Shown here one piece after another: positions 48,150-58,365 of a DNA stretch of 64,000 nt. The stretch spans positions 141,615,369 through 141,679,368 of the forward strand of contig OY755039.1 of the NCBI GenBank assembly GCA_963576565.1, written 5' to 3'. Each line of letters opens with the position of its first letter. Positions within the stretch are counted from its first letter, which is position 1. The notes below the pieces were generated by a model. That model saw only the letters and a program-made list of their open reading frames with translations, was not told the origin of the DNA and did not search any database. Position numbers and translations under genes: made by a program. This stretch comes from Aspidapion aeneum. Taxonomy: Eukaryota; Arthropoda; Insecta; Coleoptera; Brentidae.

Positions 48150-49190
48150 CAGAACTTTGTTCGAAAACATTTTCTTCGAACGGAAATTTTTATGAAAACA
48201 ATTTCTTCTAATGGAAATTTGTTCGAAAACATTTTTGTTGAAAGGAAATTTGTTCGAAAACCATTTCTTCGAACGGAAAATTGTTCGAAAAAATTTTCTT
48301 CCTTCGGAAATTTGTTCGAAAACATTTTTTTCAAACGCAAAATTTCTTCGAAAACATTTTTTTCAAACGGAAATTTGTTCGAGCACCATTTCTTTGAACG
48401 GAAATTTGTTTTCGAACGGAAATTTGTTCGTAAGCAATAGTTATTCAAAAACATTTTCTTCGAATAGAAAACATTTTCTTCGAAAGCAAGCTTTTTGAAA
48501 AAAGACGCTCTAGACCTGGATTTCCAAACCTAACACAATTCATATAATTTGACTACGGCAAGCCTTTCTAACATATTTTTTCAAAAAAACCCTGACTTCT
48601 TTCCCGGGATCGTAAACTGTCTGAAAATTTGTCTACTTTCCTCCTTTTGATAGGTCGAAATTGGTATTTTCCTAAACTTTGTCAATTGATCGCAAACGTA
48701 TCCGAACCGGTCCAGATACCCCCTGATGTGCTCAATAATTGAGAAAGGTTAGAGTAACACCGATTTCAACCTTCCAAAATGAGGACCGGAAAATAGGTTT
48801 CGGTTGGTTCGGTTTGGTTTCACACCCTCTAGGATCCCGGGAAAGAAGTCAGGGAAGTTTTTGTTTCCAAAAATTGTTAGAAAAAGACCCCATTAGTGGA
48901 ACTATATGAGTTGTGTTAAGTTTGGCAAGCCAGGTCTAAAATTTTTTTTTCGAAAATTTTGTTTTCAAAGAAATGTTTTTGAACAAATTTCCATTTTAAA
49001 AAAATATTTTTGAACAAATTTCCGTTTAAAGAAAATGTTTTCAAACAAATTTCCGTTCGAAGAAAATGATTTCGAAAAATTTCTGTTTGAAGAAAACGTT
49101 TTTGAACAATCTTTTGTTCGAAGAAAATGTTTTCGAACAATTTTCGGTTTGAAGAAAATGATTTTCGAAGTTTATGCTTTCGAACAATAA
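48150..49190. repeat. Palindromic array of ~31-33 bp repeats
   Basis: About ten copies of a unit like TTCGAACGGAAATTTGTTCG at 48150-48480, and about seven copies in inverted orientation at 48940-49180, with a unique centre containing two inverted CCCGGGA blocks (about 48601 and 48836). The opposing frames are repeat artefacts. A reduced version is present in X and Y (56490-56570 and about 59230-59280). Confidence 0.8.
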
Positions 49191-49652
49191 TATTAAGATA
49201 TTTATATGAAATGTAGTATAAAATTATAAGTAAATAAAGCCCATTGACTTCTATACCCTACGGGTAGACCCGGCATGGGCCTAAATTGCCATTATATCAA
49301 GCTTTTATCGCAATTGACCAAATATAAGTAAGAATTTAATGATCAAGACAGGGATAAAAATAGAATTTCGGTTTGGTAAGTCCGTACGCATGCAACATAG
49401 CAAAAATATTTCTATTGATTTGTCTTGGATAAAAAAGTCAGTGGCGGCGAAAAATAAAAATTGTGTGTGAGTGCCACTAGCATTTTTTATCAACGATTTT
49501 TGCATATTAAATAATTCATGAATACTTACTAAACTTTAAATCTATCTGTCTGTGTGTTTACAAAATTTTCTTCACTAAAAAAAAAAGAGTAAAAAGAATT
49601 TGTTAGCATGCTAAGTGCAGTGGATGTAATAAAATTATTGTTTTCATCGTAG
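49191..49652. other. Interior of Z, no recognised gene
   Basis: The 66-codon minus-strand frame at 49305-49505 has no domain I can name. Confidence 0.35.
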
Positions 49653-52171
49653 AAAGAACACCGCACCCGTTTACACAGGCCTTATGTTTTTTGGCTTGGT
49701 GGAATTGGCTATAATTTTAGTATGTTATAGTGGGATATGTAACTAAAAAAATTTAAGTAAAGTTAAGTATTTCTATGTACAGTTTTTGAGATATAAACGA
49801 TCAAAGTTCGTTAAATGGTCGTTTTTGGGTATGTTGTAATAATAATAACTCTTACATCTTGACCAAAAAAAAACAATTGACCATAAAAATGACTTAGTAA
49901 AGGTCTATGCACAAAGTCACTTATGATGTCATTCTTGTCAATTTATTAAATAATATAGGGGGGATAGTCAAAAAAACATTTTTTTATATCTGCACTATTA
50001 GCGAATTTTTATTATTACCAGCAATTTTTATTTTGGCACGGATTAATAATTTTATATAATATTTAAAGAAAAAAAATATTTTTGTTTTTTAACTGCCCCG
50101 ACTTTTATAGATATGAATTTTTTTATTGCAGGTATTTTTTCTTACTAAATAAAATTGACTTTAGCTGTTCTAAGCTATTTTCCGTATGACAAAAATTAAT
50201 TTGTTAAATATTTTGTAATAAAATACAGCTCAAGGAATATTTTTATTATATAAAAAAAATACTATAGCTTTTGGTTGAGTCAAAGGGTCTTTTCAAAAAA
50301 ATGTTTTTTTATTTTTTTTTGCCCTTTTATAGTTTTAATTTATTTTTGGAAAACGGCTAGGTGAATTTTAATTAAACTTAACCTGCTAATTTTTGTAACT
50401 TAGCGCCACATAAGGAAAAAAATGTGTTTTTTTCTCTGTCTAGTTTTAAAGATATTAATTTTTTTGGCTCTAACTATTCTTATATTTACAGGACGGCGAC
50501 AAAAAAAAGGTATTTACAGTTCAATTTTTGCTGTACGTACCGAAACTCTAAACAAATAAGAGCCAAAACAGTAGAAAAATAAAATATATACAGGGCGTCT
50601 CAAAAAATAGGTTTATTTGATGCATGAGTTTTATTAGTACTAATGTAGTACTTTTTTTTTACTTAACTAGAAAATGTCAATAGTAGGTAACTTATTGTTA
50701 AGCACCAGTTATGGGTGTCATTCTCGGTAATTCCCAAAGCTCTCGTAGACCAGCGTATCCTAGGATACTACCAGTAGCGTGTCGTGGATAAAAGGGCGGG
50801 GGGGGGGCGATAGGTATGGAAGTCAAATAAATTACAAACCTTTTTAAAATAATAACACTATTAATACTATTTCGAACCGAACCGATCCGAACCGAACCGA
50901 TCCGAACCGAACCGACCCCCTGGCCCCCTATACGACACGCCACTGGATTTGCAGTGTACTATGGTACCTAGGATACGCTCGTCATCAGGGGTATATAATG
51001 TACTCCAGGCAAAGTTTGCTTCAAAATGGATGCCGCAAATAGATCACATAATATTAATCAATAAACATAAAAATAGAAATTATGAAGGTTATAGTACATG
51101 TTTAAGATAATTTTAATTTAAGTTAATTTGTTTAGTTACTTGTTAGCATTATTAGTATTAAAACAGTACAATAAAACAAGCTTTTTTCTTGAGACGCCCT
51201 GTACATATTTTATTTTTCTACTGTTTTGGCTCTTAGTTGTTTAGAGTTGTACGTACAGCAAAAATTGGACGTTAAATATCTTTTTTTTTGTCGCCGTCCT
51301 GTAAATATAAGATAGTTACAGCTACAAAAATTAATATCTTCAAACCTAGACATAGAAAAAAAACACTTTTATTCCTAGTGTGACGCTTTTACAGTTACAA
51401 AAATAAGCAGGTGAAGTTTAATTAAAATTCACCGAGCCGTTTTCCAAAAATAAATTAAAAATTATATAAGGGCAAAAAAAAATTAAAATGTTTTTTTTGA
51501 ACAAACCCTTTGACTCCACCAAAAGCTATAGTATTTTTTTTATATAATAAAAACATTCTTTGAGCTGTATCTTATTACAAAATATTTAACAAATTGATTT
51601 TTGTCATACGGAAAATAGCTTGAAACAGCTAAAGTCAATTTTATTTAGTAAGAAAAAATACCTACCTAAAAAAATTAATATCTATAAAAGTGGGGGCAGT
51701 CAAAAAACAAAAATATTTTTTTTCTTTAAATATTATATAAAACTGTTAACCTGTGATATATAAATAAAAAGCGTCAGTTATAAAATTCGGTAATAGTGCA
51801 GATATAAAAAATGTTTTTTTGACTATCCCCCCTATATTATTTAATAAATTGACAATAATATACGGTATTAATTAAATTGATAAGAATGACATCATAAGCG
51901 ACTTTGTCCTTAGACATTTACTAAGTCATTTTTATGGCCAAATAATTTTTTTCGGTCAAGATGTAAGAGTTATTAGTATTAGAAAATACACAAAAACGAC
52001 CATTTAACGAACTTTGACCGCTTATATCTCAAAAACTGTACATAGAAAAACTTAACTTTACTTACATTTTTTTTTAGTTACATATCCTACTATAACATAT
52101 TAAAATTAAAGCCAATTCCACGGAGCCAAAAATTTTCCATAAGGCCTGTGTAAACGGGTGCGGTGTTCTTT
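49653..52171. mobile_element. Fold-back element with ~0.95-kb arms
   Basis: Ends AAAGAACACCGCACCCGTTT and its inverse. The arms 49653-50610 and about 51180-52171 are imperfect inverted copies (for example GTTAAATGGTCGTTTTTG and CAAAAACGACCATTTAAC). The loop holds a GGGCGTCTC-ended segment and MITE M2. No coding frame. Confidence 0.78.
50772..50945. mobile_element. Short hAT-like MITE M2
   Basis: Ends CAGTAGCGTGTCGT and ACGACACGCCACTG; interior with a G-run and an array of GAACCGAACCGATCC repeats at 50873-50920. Target duplication not clear. Confidence 0.6.
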
Positions 52172-52642
52172 ACAAATGTACCTTGTACAAGTGTCTCCTT
52201 CAACTCTTCTCTTCTTGGGTGGACTACAAGTTATGCTGGAGTCAGAAATTTCGGAACTAAAAATGTTCAATGTTGTTATGTCAAAATTTCCTAAGGTATT
52301 ATTTAGTTGATTGCAAGTAATAGATAAACTAAAAATTTAAAAATTTATATCATTTACAAAAATCCTCAAAATATTAAGCTTTGAAACTCGAATAGTATTA
52401 TAGCTACTTCATATTGGTCTAAAAAATTAGACGATGTTTTAAACACTTCAGCAACCCAAAGAACCTATTAAAATGTTATGAGTTTTTACTCCGAGGTTTA
52501 TAAGATCATGTACCTCTCTAACATTTTGACTGACCTATTTAAAAAAAAGCTTTAGCCTATGTTTTGCTTAAAACGAAAAAATATATATTTACAGAACCAC
52601 AGCGTAATAGATAATAATGATAAAAAAAACTTTCCTACTTAC

Positions 52643-52835
52643 CTCTCACTTCGAAAAACATTGTCGACTAATTTCGGAAGACTTCCCTGTTTTAACCTCT
52701 TCTTTCCATCTTTTCCTAAGCTAAAGGCACTATCTTCAAAATGATCAGAACATAGAGTTGCATATCTAGGTAGTTGATATTGAATTCCCCGCAGGGCAAT
52801 CCATACATTTTTTTTGGTCATTGTTCTTTGGAAAT
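52643..52835 (-). CDS. THAP-type zinc finger exon (C-terminal half)
   Basis: On the minus strand, TTTTCTCAG precedes and GAGAG|GTAAGT follows a 193-bp open exon (two bases, 63 codons, two bases). The product contains KKNVWIALRGIQYQLPRYAT, then LCSDHFEDSAF and RLKQGSLPKLV. THAP domains are about 90-residue C2CH zinc fingers that bind DNA; this exon supplies the conserved Trp, the Pro, the last Cys and His of the zinc site (CSDH) and an AVP-like box (here SLP). The first Cys pair should lie in an upstream exon, which I did not find. THAP domains occur in host regulators and in P-type transposases. Lying inside Z, it may be Z's own. Confidence 0.72.
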
Positions 52836-54139
52836 CTGAGAAAAGTTTTGACGAAATTAAAGACCATTTGTATAACAGTAAAATCAAAATTTGTTAAACT
52901 TAGATTAAAGTTTATATAATAACACACACTACTACATTACGGGACTTATGAACAAATTATTAAAAAATAATCTTTGTGATTGCGGGAAAGTGAAACTTTC
53001 TGAATTAAAATGAGTGAGGGTAAAATCGTATAAAAAACTATCTATCGTAACGCTACTGAACTTTGTCGATTTTGACCAAAACTATACGTCAAGACGACTT
53101 ACTCATGAAATGTTGTTTCCTCATCGATTTTTCTTGTTTTTTTGCACAAACAACAATTTCTTACCATAATTGAACCAAATTAGTTACTAATAAACTTGTT
53201 TTTAAAAGCTTTTAGGACTTTTTGTGAAAAATCACGCACAAAAATCAAAAAAATTCCATTACGTACATTATCAACCTTGCACATCACAAAACATCAATTT
53301 TTCCTGTCAAAAACGACAGCAGGCTGAATCACTCAAAATACGGCAGGTAGATTAAAATTAGCAAGCTGCTTTTCTTTCGCAGTTATGCTGCCAATGTGAA
53401 AGAGATAAAAGTACCCATATATTATCTAGGGTGGTATTAGTATGTAAGAATCAGTCTATCTTTGTCAGTTTCATAAGTTTAATAGTTTCTGTCTAGTTTT
53501 TTATTGTATAAGAAATACCTGGACATAGCAACCAAATTAGATAGTCAATAAAAAATGCCTTGTCTTTCCGTCTCTAAAGGCCCTTTCAGGGCCTTTATAC
53601 AACTCAATGTTAAAGCCGAACCTTACTAAAACTCGAACTGTTTTTGGGCTTTTTTTGTCTTTTGATAAAATGTAAAGATCGGGATAAAAACTGACTAAAA
53701 ATGAACCACAAAACCTAAAAACACCAAAAAAATAGAAAAAAAACTTGAAAAATAAACTAAATAGTGCAAAAGATAGCGTATAAAACTTGTGATTAAAGTT
53801 TCATTTTGTCCCTTGATATATTATATAGTATTAATAAACATTTATTTACTACGTATTATTTTTATACAAAAAACACAAATAATATTTAAAAGAAAATGAT
53901 TTTTAACAATAAATATACCTACAATAAATATTCGTAACCCAAAAACTCAAGGAACATATTTTTTATTTCTTAAGCTGTATAAAAACGAGTTCGTTTTAAG
54001 TTTTATAAAAACATTTTTTTTTCTTAGACTGTATAAAAATGAGTATTTTTCACGAACGTCTATGGAAATTTGAGTACGGTTTTGACACTCGTGTCGCTAC
54101 CCCTGGGAGACGCCAGGCTTCCAGGATGCAGTGACCCTA
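52836..54139. other. Right interior of Z
   Basis: AT-rich sequence upstream of the THAP exon on its strand. I looked for the missing first THAP exon (a Cys pair before a donor) and found none that convinces. Ends with the inverted terminus of Z. Confidence 0.4.
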
Positions 54140-54165
54140 GGGTTTTATCATTATATACATAGGAT

Positions 54166-54330
54166 CAGTGGCGTATATACGGGGGGGCCTGGGGGGCCCG
54201 GGCCCCCCCGAAGCTAAGGTTTTTTTGGATATTTTCCACATATTTCATGAATACAAACATAAAATAGCCCCCCCCCCCCCCAAAACTGTCTCGGGCCCAC
54301 CCCGAAAACTTTTTTCTATATACGCCACCG
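54166..54330. mobile_element. hAT MITE M3 with exact 8-bp duplication
   Basis: CAGTGGCGTATATACG and TATACGCCACCG ends lie between identical CATAGGAT copies (54158-54165 and 54331-54338). Long G and C runs just inside the ends. 165 bp, non-coding. Inserted in W2 sequence that is uninterrupted in W1. Confidence 0.9.
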
Positions 54331-54389
54331 CATAGGATTAATGACAAAACCGTCTAATTAACTTCGCAAGGGTGTCACATTGACCAAGC

Positions 54390-54437
54390 AGTGTTCTGAG
54401 GAGTCCCATAAGGACGAAACAGTTAACTGTCAACACT
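54390..54437 (+). ncRNA. Hammerhead ribozyme with canonical core (in W2)
   Basis: Self-cleaving RNA motif. Stem I AGTGTT (54390-54395) pairs with AACACT (54432-54437). The core is CTGAGGA (54396-54402; the middle position, here G, is variable in the consensus), stem II GTCC/GGAC closes a CATAA loop (54403-54415), then GAAA (54416-54419), stem III from the self-complementary CAGTTAACTG (54420-54429), then T and C (54430-54431). Cleavage is expected after C54431. Stem III has almost no loop as a monomer, so the active form may be a dimer, as in other short-stem hammerheads. Activity is predicted only. Confidence 0.85.
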
Positions 54438-54545
54438 TATTAGGTGTCCATTAGATCTTGGACCCCCGTGAGGTTAAGCTTTCAAGCTACCCACGGAAAA
54501 ATATGAGAAAAACTAAAACTTTCTACCCGATTAGCCACGAAAAAT

Positions 54546-55376
54546 TAATTATTAATCTAAATTTGAAATCAGCTGTGGCTCTCAAATTATCAATATATGA
54601 TTTTTAAAAATATTTCAACCACCCTTCTATCTCTTTTTCAACTCCCCACCCACATTAAAAACTAATGGTCTTAATACACATACAATTAGGTACCAAAAAA
54701 TTTTTGAGCCAAATTTGGTTAAAATTGGTTGGATAGTTTATCATAAAGGATAAATAAAAAACATCTAAGATCATAAAGGAAAATTAGATAACAGTCCTAT
54801 GTTAAAAACGGAATTATTAATTTAATTTCATTTAATTTATTTCACAATAAAAATTTATACAAAAACATAATTTTACAGTTTATGGAAAAGAAAAGAAATC
54901 ACATTAGTTCTGGATTCCTTTGGCTTAAGGTCACTGAGGCCTTCTCTGCCAGAATTCAGAACACATTGACTCTCATAAAGTTATAATTAAAGTAACAAAA
55001 AATTAGAACTTAAAAAATATTCTAATTAAATAAATTTCTTAAAAAAAAATATAAAAAATAAAAAATGAGAGAAGCAAAGAAAGATCACGCTGCACCTATA
55101 GCAGCAATAAGGTCCAAAACATTTTTATTTTTTTTTTAGTTTACGAGGGAGGCAAGTTTATTAATCGTTACTAAGGAGGTATTTTGTTGAAATTATTTGG
55201 GTAAATTAGCATTAGATAATGTAAAATTGTTGTTAAAGGAGAAGAGGTAGCTAAAGTTTTAAACAATTTCAAATAAGATTTCTTTGTCTGCTTCCATTTA
55301 TTGATTTTGTCCATTTTAAATTGTTTCTGTTCATTTATTACGTTATTTATTTTATGTTAGATGTCGCCTTGTACCT
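54546..55376. other. Sequence between W2 and X
   Basis: AT-rich with no gene. Its right part (after about 55140) is continuous in sense with 60372 onward, since X and Y are inserted between. Confidence 0.4.
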
Positions 55377-55385
55377 GTTTCGGAT

Positions 55386-58356
55386 TAGGGTCACTGCATC
55401 CTGGAAGCCTGGCGTCTCCATGGGTAGCGACAAGCCCACGTGACCTGCCTCGGAATTTCCATGGGCGACTCGTCAACTTACCTCGGAATAATTAGAGTAC
55501 CTACACGCAATTTCTATACAATATTGTAAATTAACCTCGGAATTTTTAGAGTACCTACAATTTTTGTAGAAGTTTGTAAAGCGATCTCAGAATTTTTAGA
55601 GTACCTACAGTATGTAAAATATAAAAAAAAAAATTAAAGACCATACTTATATTTTAAGTTTTTGACCAACTTTTTATTTTTATAATATAAATTAATACAA
55701 AAAATACTACAACAATTTATTGCATACACTTTTACTTTTAGATATAATAGTAGTTATAGTACTTAACTACAATCATAAAAAATATCATTTCTGTGGGGTT
55801 ACCCTAAATTTTGCCTCTTTTGTAAATTTCTTATAGTTTCTAAAGTCATTTCTGTGGTTCTGCCGTGCTTCCAATCAGGTAGAGTTTGTGCAAAAACATG
55901 ATTTTTTGAAAAATATTCAAAAACTTTTATTTTTACATCGATCAGTAAGTCTTTATTTGTTTTTAAAATAACATAAAGTGTCTTTAAATTATAACATTTA
56001 ACGGCATTGTTAGAGATACATTACTTAAATATTAAATCAAGTAAAACAAACTTCAAAACTATCGAGACTTCGAGCCTTAAGGTAAACCTGGACGATCACT
56101 CTAAAGTAGGAATGTTTAGGAAGTCAGAATAGTTTTTAGTGGTACCTAGTCTTAATTCTACACTTTTGTTATTTTAGTTTGATGTCCCATGTTAGTACCA
56201 TGTACGTCTAGAGAACGTACATTTTACGTTTAATTGGATGTACCATGTACGTACCTAGTACGAGTTTTTACGTACATAGTACGTACTTGTGCTGTCTGGG
56301 TAGAGAGTGTGAAACCTAACCGAAACATATTTTCTATTATTCTATTATTCTAACCTTTCTCAATTGATAGCAAACCTGTGATTTGAAGATAGTGTTTTGG
56401 TGGAAAAAGGTCAGAGATTGTCTGTACTGGTTAGAATACGTTCGCGATCAATTGAGAAAGGTTAGGAAAACACCGATTGATGGCAAATTTTTGTTTCAAA
56501 GAAATTTCCGTTCGAATAAACCGTTTTTGACAATTTTCCGTTCGAGGGAAATGTTTTCGAACAAAGTTCCGCGACCCGTCGTGTTGCTACCCAAAAATAC
56601 CTAGAGATGCTACAAAAAAAATTTTTAGACCTTCAATAATTGGATTGTTGAATTTTTTTTACCGTCCTAGCCCGTGCAATAATGGCTGGAAAAGGTATTG
56701 CTTTCAAAGAAAAAAATGTTTTTGAGATGACGCCGAAAATGTGTTTATTTTGGTGTATTTTGACTTATCTTCGCAATATCGTCGTGACGTCTGTGTGTGT
56801 GCGTGTATGTGTTTGTGTGTATGTGCGTTAGGTGTGTGTGTGTGTGTGTGCCTCTGTGTCTATAGTAAAGCCTTTTTTTGCAATCATTACAGTATAGCTA
56901 CTTTCGATTTTGGACTTTTTGTTTTTCAATCTTTTGTATTTTCGACCTTTTGTACTTTCGACCTTTTGTACTTTCGACCTTTTCTATTTTCGATCTTTTA
57001 TTGTACTTTCGACCTTGTGTATTTTTGACCTTTTGAAGTTTTGGCCTTCTGTTTTTCGACCTTTAGTACTTTCGACCTTTTATATTTTTGGCCTTTTGTA
57101 GTTTCGACCTTATGTTTTCGACCTTTTGTACTTTCGACCTTTCGTGTCTTTGACATTTTGTTCTTTCGACGTTTTCTTTGCCGCCCGCTTTTGTTTGGAC
57201 ACCGTAATAAAATAATAGTAGGTATATGCTGTGTTTACTTTTAATTCCGCGGCAAGATTTTTTAAGCCCGACCGGAAGGACGGCTATAATTTGTTAAGTG
57301 ATTAAATGGGACTTTAATGCCAATGTTTATATACTAAAAATAATAATAATCATGAAATAAATAAATATTAAACCACTTACTCCGGTACTCTAGTTTTAGC
57401 ATGTCAACCCTCGGTATATAATAATACAGAGGGCAGTGATAGTTTTCATTTTTTTGGTGAGCTTTGGGCGCGTTGCTATGGTAGATAATAAACAAAAGTC
57501 AGTCAGACGCTAAGAAAAAAACGTGCAAAAAATAATATTTATTTCATAACAAACTAAATAAGAACAAGTTTGAATTAAATTTCTTAAAGATTGAACAAAC
57601 GAGGGACCAAATAATAATTCCTACTTTGAGATGGACATTGAAAAGGCGGCCAAAGAAAGCAGCTTTCAGAGTACCGAAAATGATGCAATAAAAAGAATGT
57701 CAAAAATTTCACCGACAAGGTATTCCTGTTTTTATCCTGGAGAAGTCTAGAAAGTTAAATGCTTCCTTTATATGAAGGCTATGCCAAAGGACACAATAAT
57801 AATCGAAACCAACCAAGTCATCAGCAAAGTACAGCAACTTCTGCCAAGCTGGAAGCAACAGAATAACCATTATCGTGTATTATGATAGCTTTTTGTTTTT
57901 TGTATATTAATAAAATAAAATGATCCAAAAAACCTATAATTTTTCCTTTATAGTTTTAAAGAAATTACTTTTAATCACCTAAGTCCATGAAAAAAGGGAT
58001 TAAACGTACACTTTTATGCCCTAGAATAAATCCAACAATATATACAAGTTCTATATTTTATAAAACATGTCAAATAATTTTTGGTTTCTTGCGCTATGTG
58101 GGTAAATATTGAAATCATAAACATATTCGACAATCTGAAAAGCATTATTTGAATGGTTTGTTTATTTGGACTGTCTAAATATATATACCGAGTGTGACGG
58201 ACAGTTATTTACGTAACATTTGTAAACCATTTTATTTTTTTAATACAAAAAAAGCTACGCTCGTGACAGTGTCAGATTCGTCATATAACCAAAAATATTT
58301 AGCTGTCGTGTCGCTACCCAAAGAAGACACTACGTCTTCGTGATGCAGTGACCCTA
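55386..58356. mobile_element. Transposon-like unit X
   Basis: Starts TAGGGTCACTGCATCCTGG and ends GATGCAGTGACCCTA. The flanking direct repeat GTTTCGGAT lies at 55377-55385 and 58357-58365. Internal parts: CCGAGGT/ATTTTTAGAGTACCTAC repeats, the AGTACGTACATGGTAC-rich section (56190-56290), the reduced 33-bp repeat block, a GT microsatellite (56795-56865), the 16-bp minisatellite (56925-57172), the GCCCGACCGGAAGGACGGCT block and a section homologous to the left of Z (57540-57900). No intact transposase. Confidence 0.75.
56925..57172. repeat. 16-bp minisatellite in X
   Basis: About fifteen copies of TACTTTCGACCTTTTG-like units, opposite in orientation to the array in Y (58632-58905). The Phe/Leu/Thr-rich or Lys/Arg-rich frames over both arrays are artefacts. 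Confidence 0.85.
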
Positions 58357-58365
58357 GTTTCGGAT

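Larger units (their letters stand above)
46675..54139. mobile_element. Transposon-like unit Z (TAGGGTCACTGCATCC ends)
   Basis: A 7.46-kb unit between TAGGGTCACTGCATCCTGG and CCAGGATGCAGTGACCCTA. Flanks GGTTTTTCT and GGGTTTTAT (46666-46674 and 54140-54148) correspond to one site in W1 (TAGTTTTCT, about 11808), consistent with a diverged 9-bp duplication. A 25-bp GGTCACTGCATCCTGGAAGC repeat is duplicated at the left end. It contains the 16-bp minisatellite, a 31-33 bp repeat palindrome (48150-49190), a fold-back (49653-52171) and a THAP exon (52643-52835, minus). The left 2 kb is related to X and Y. No RNase H-like transposase core was recognised. Confidence 0.7.
46511..54545 (+). mobile_element. 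W element copy W2, split by Z and a MITE
   Basis: Left terminus TTTTCGTGGCTAATCGGGTA and right terminus TACCCGATTAGCCACGAAAA are inverted repeats. The W2 sequence proper is about 46511-46674 plus about 54149-54165 and 54339-54545, roughly 390 bp. It matches W1, which lacks both insertions. The right half carries the intact hammerhead motif and the CCATTAGATCTTGGACCCCC segment. Inverted termini suggest a DNA-type element rather than a typical retrozyme. Confidence 0.75.
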
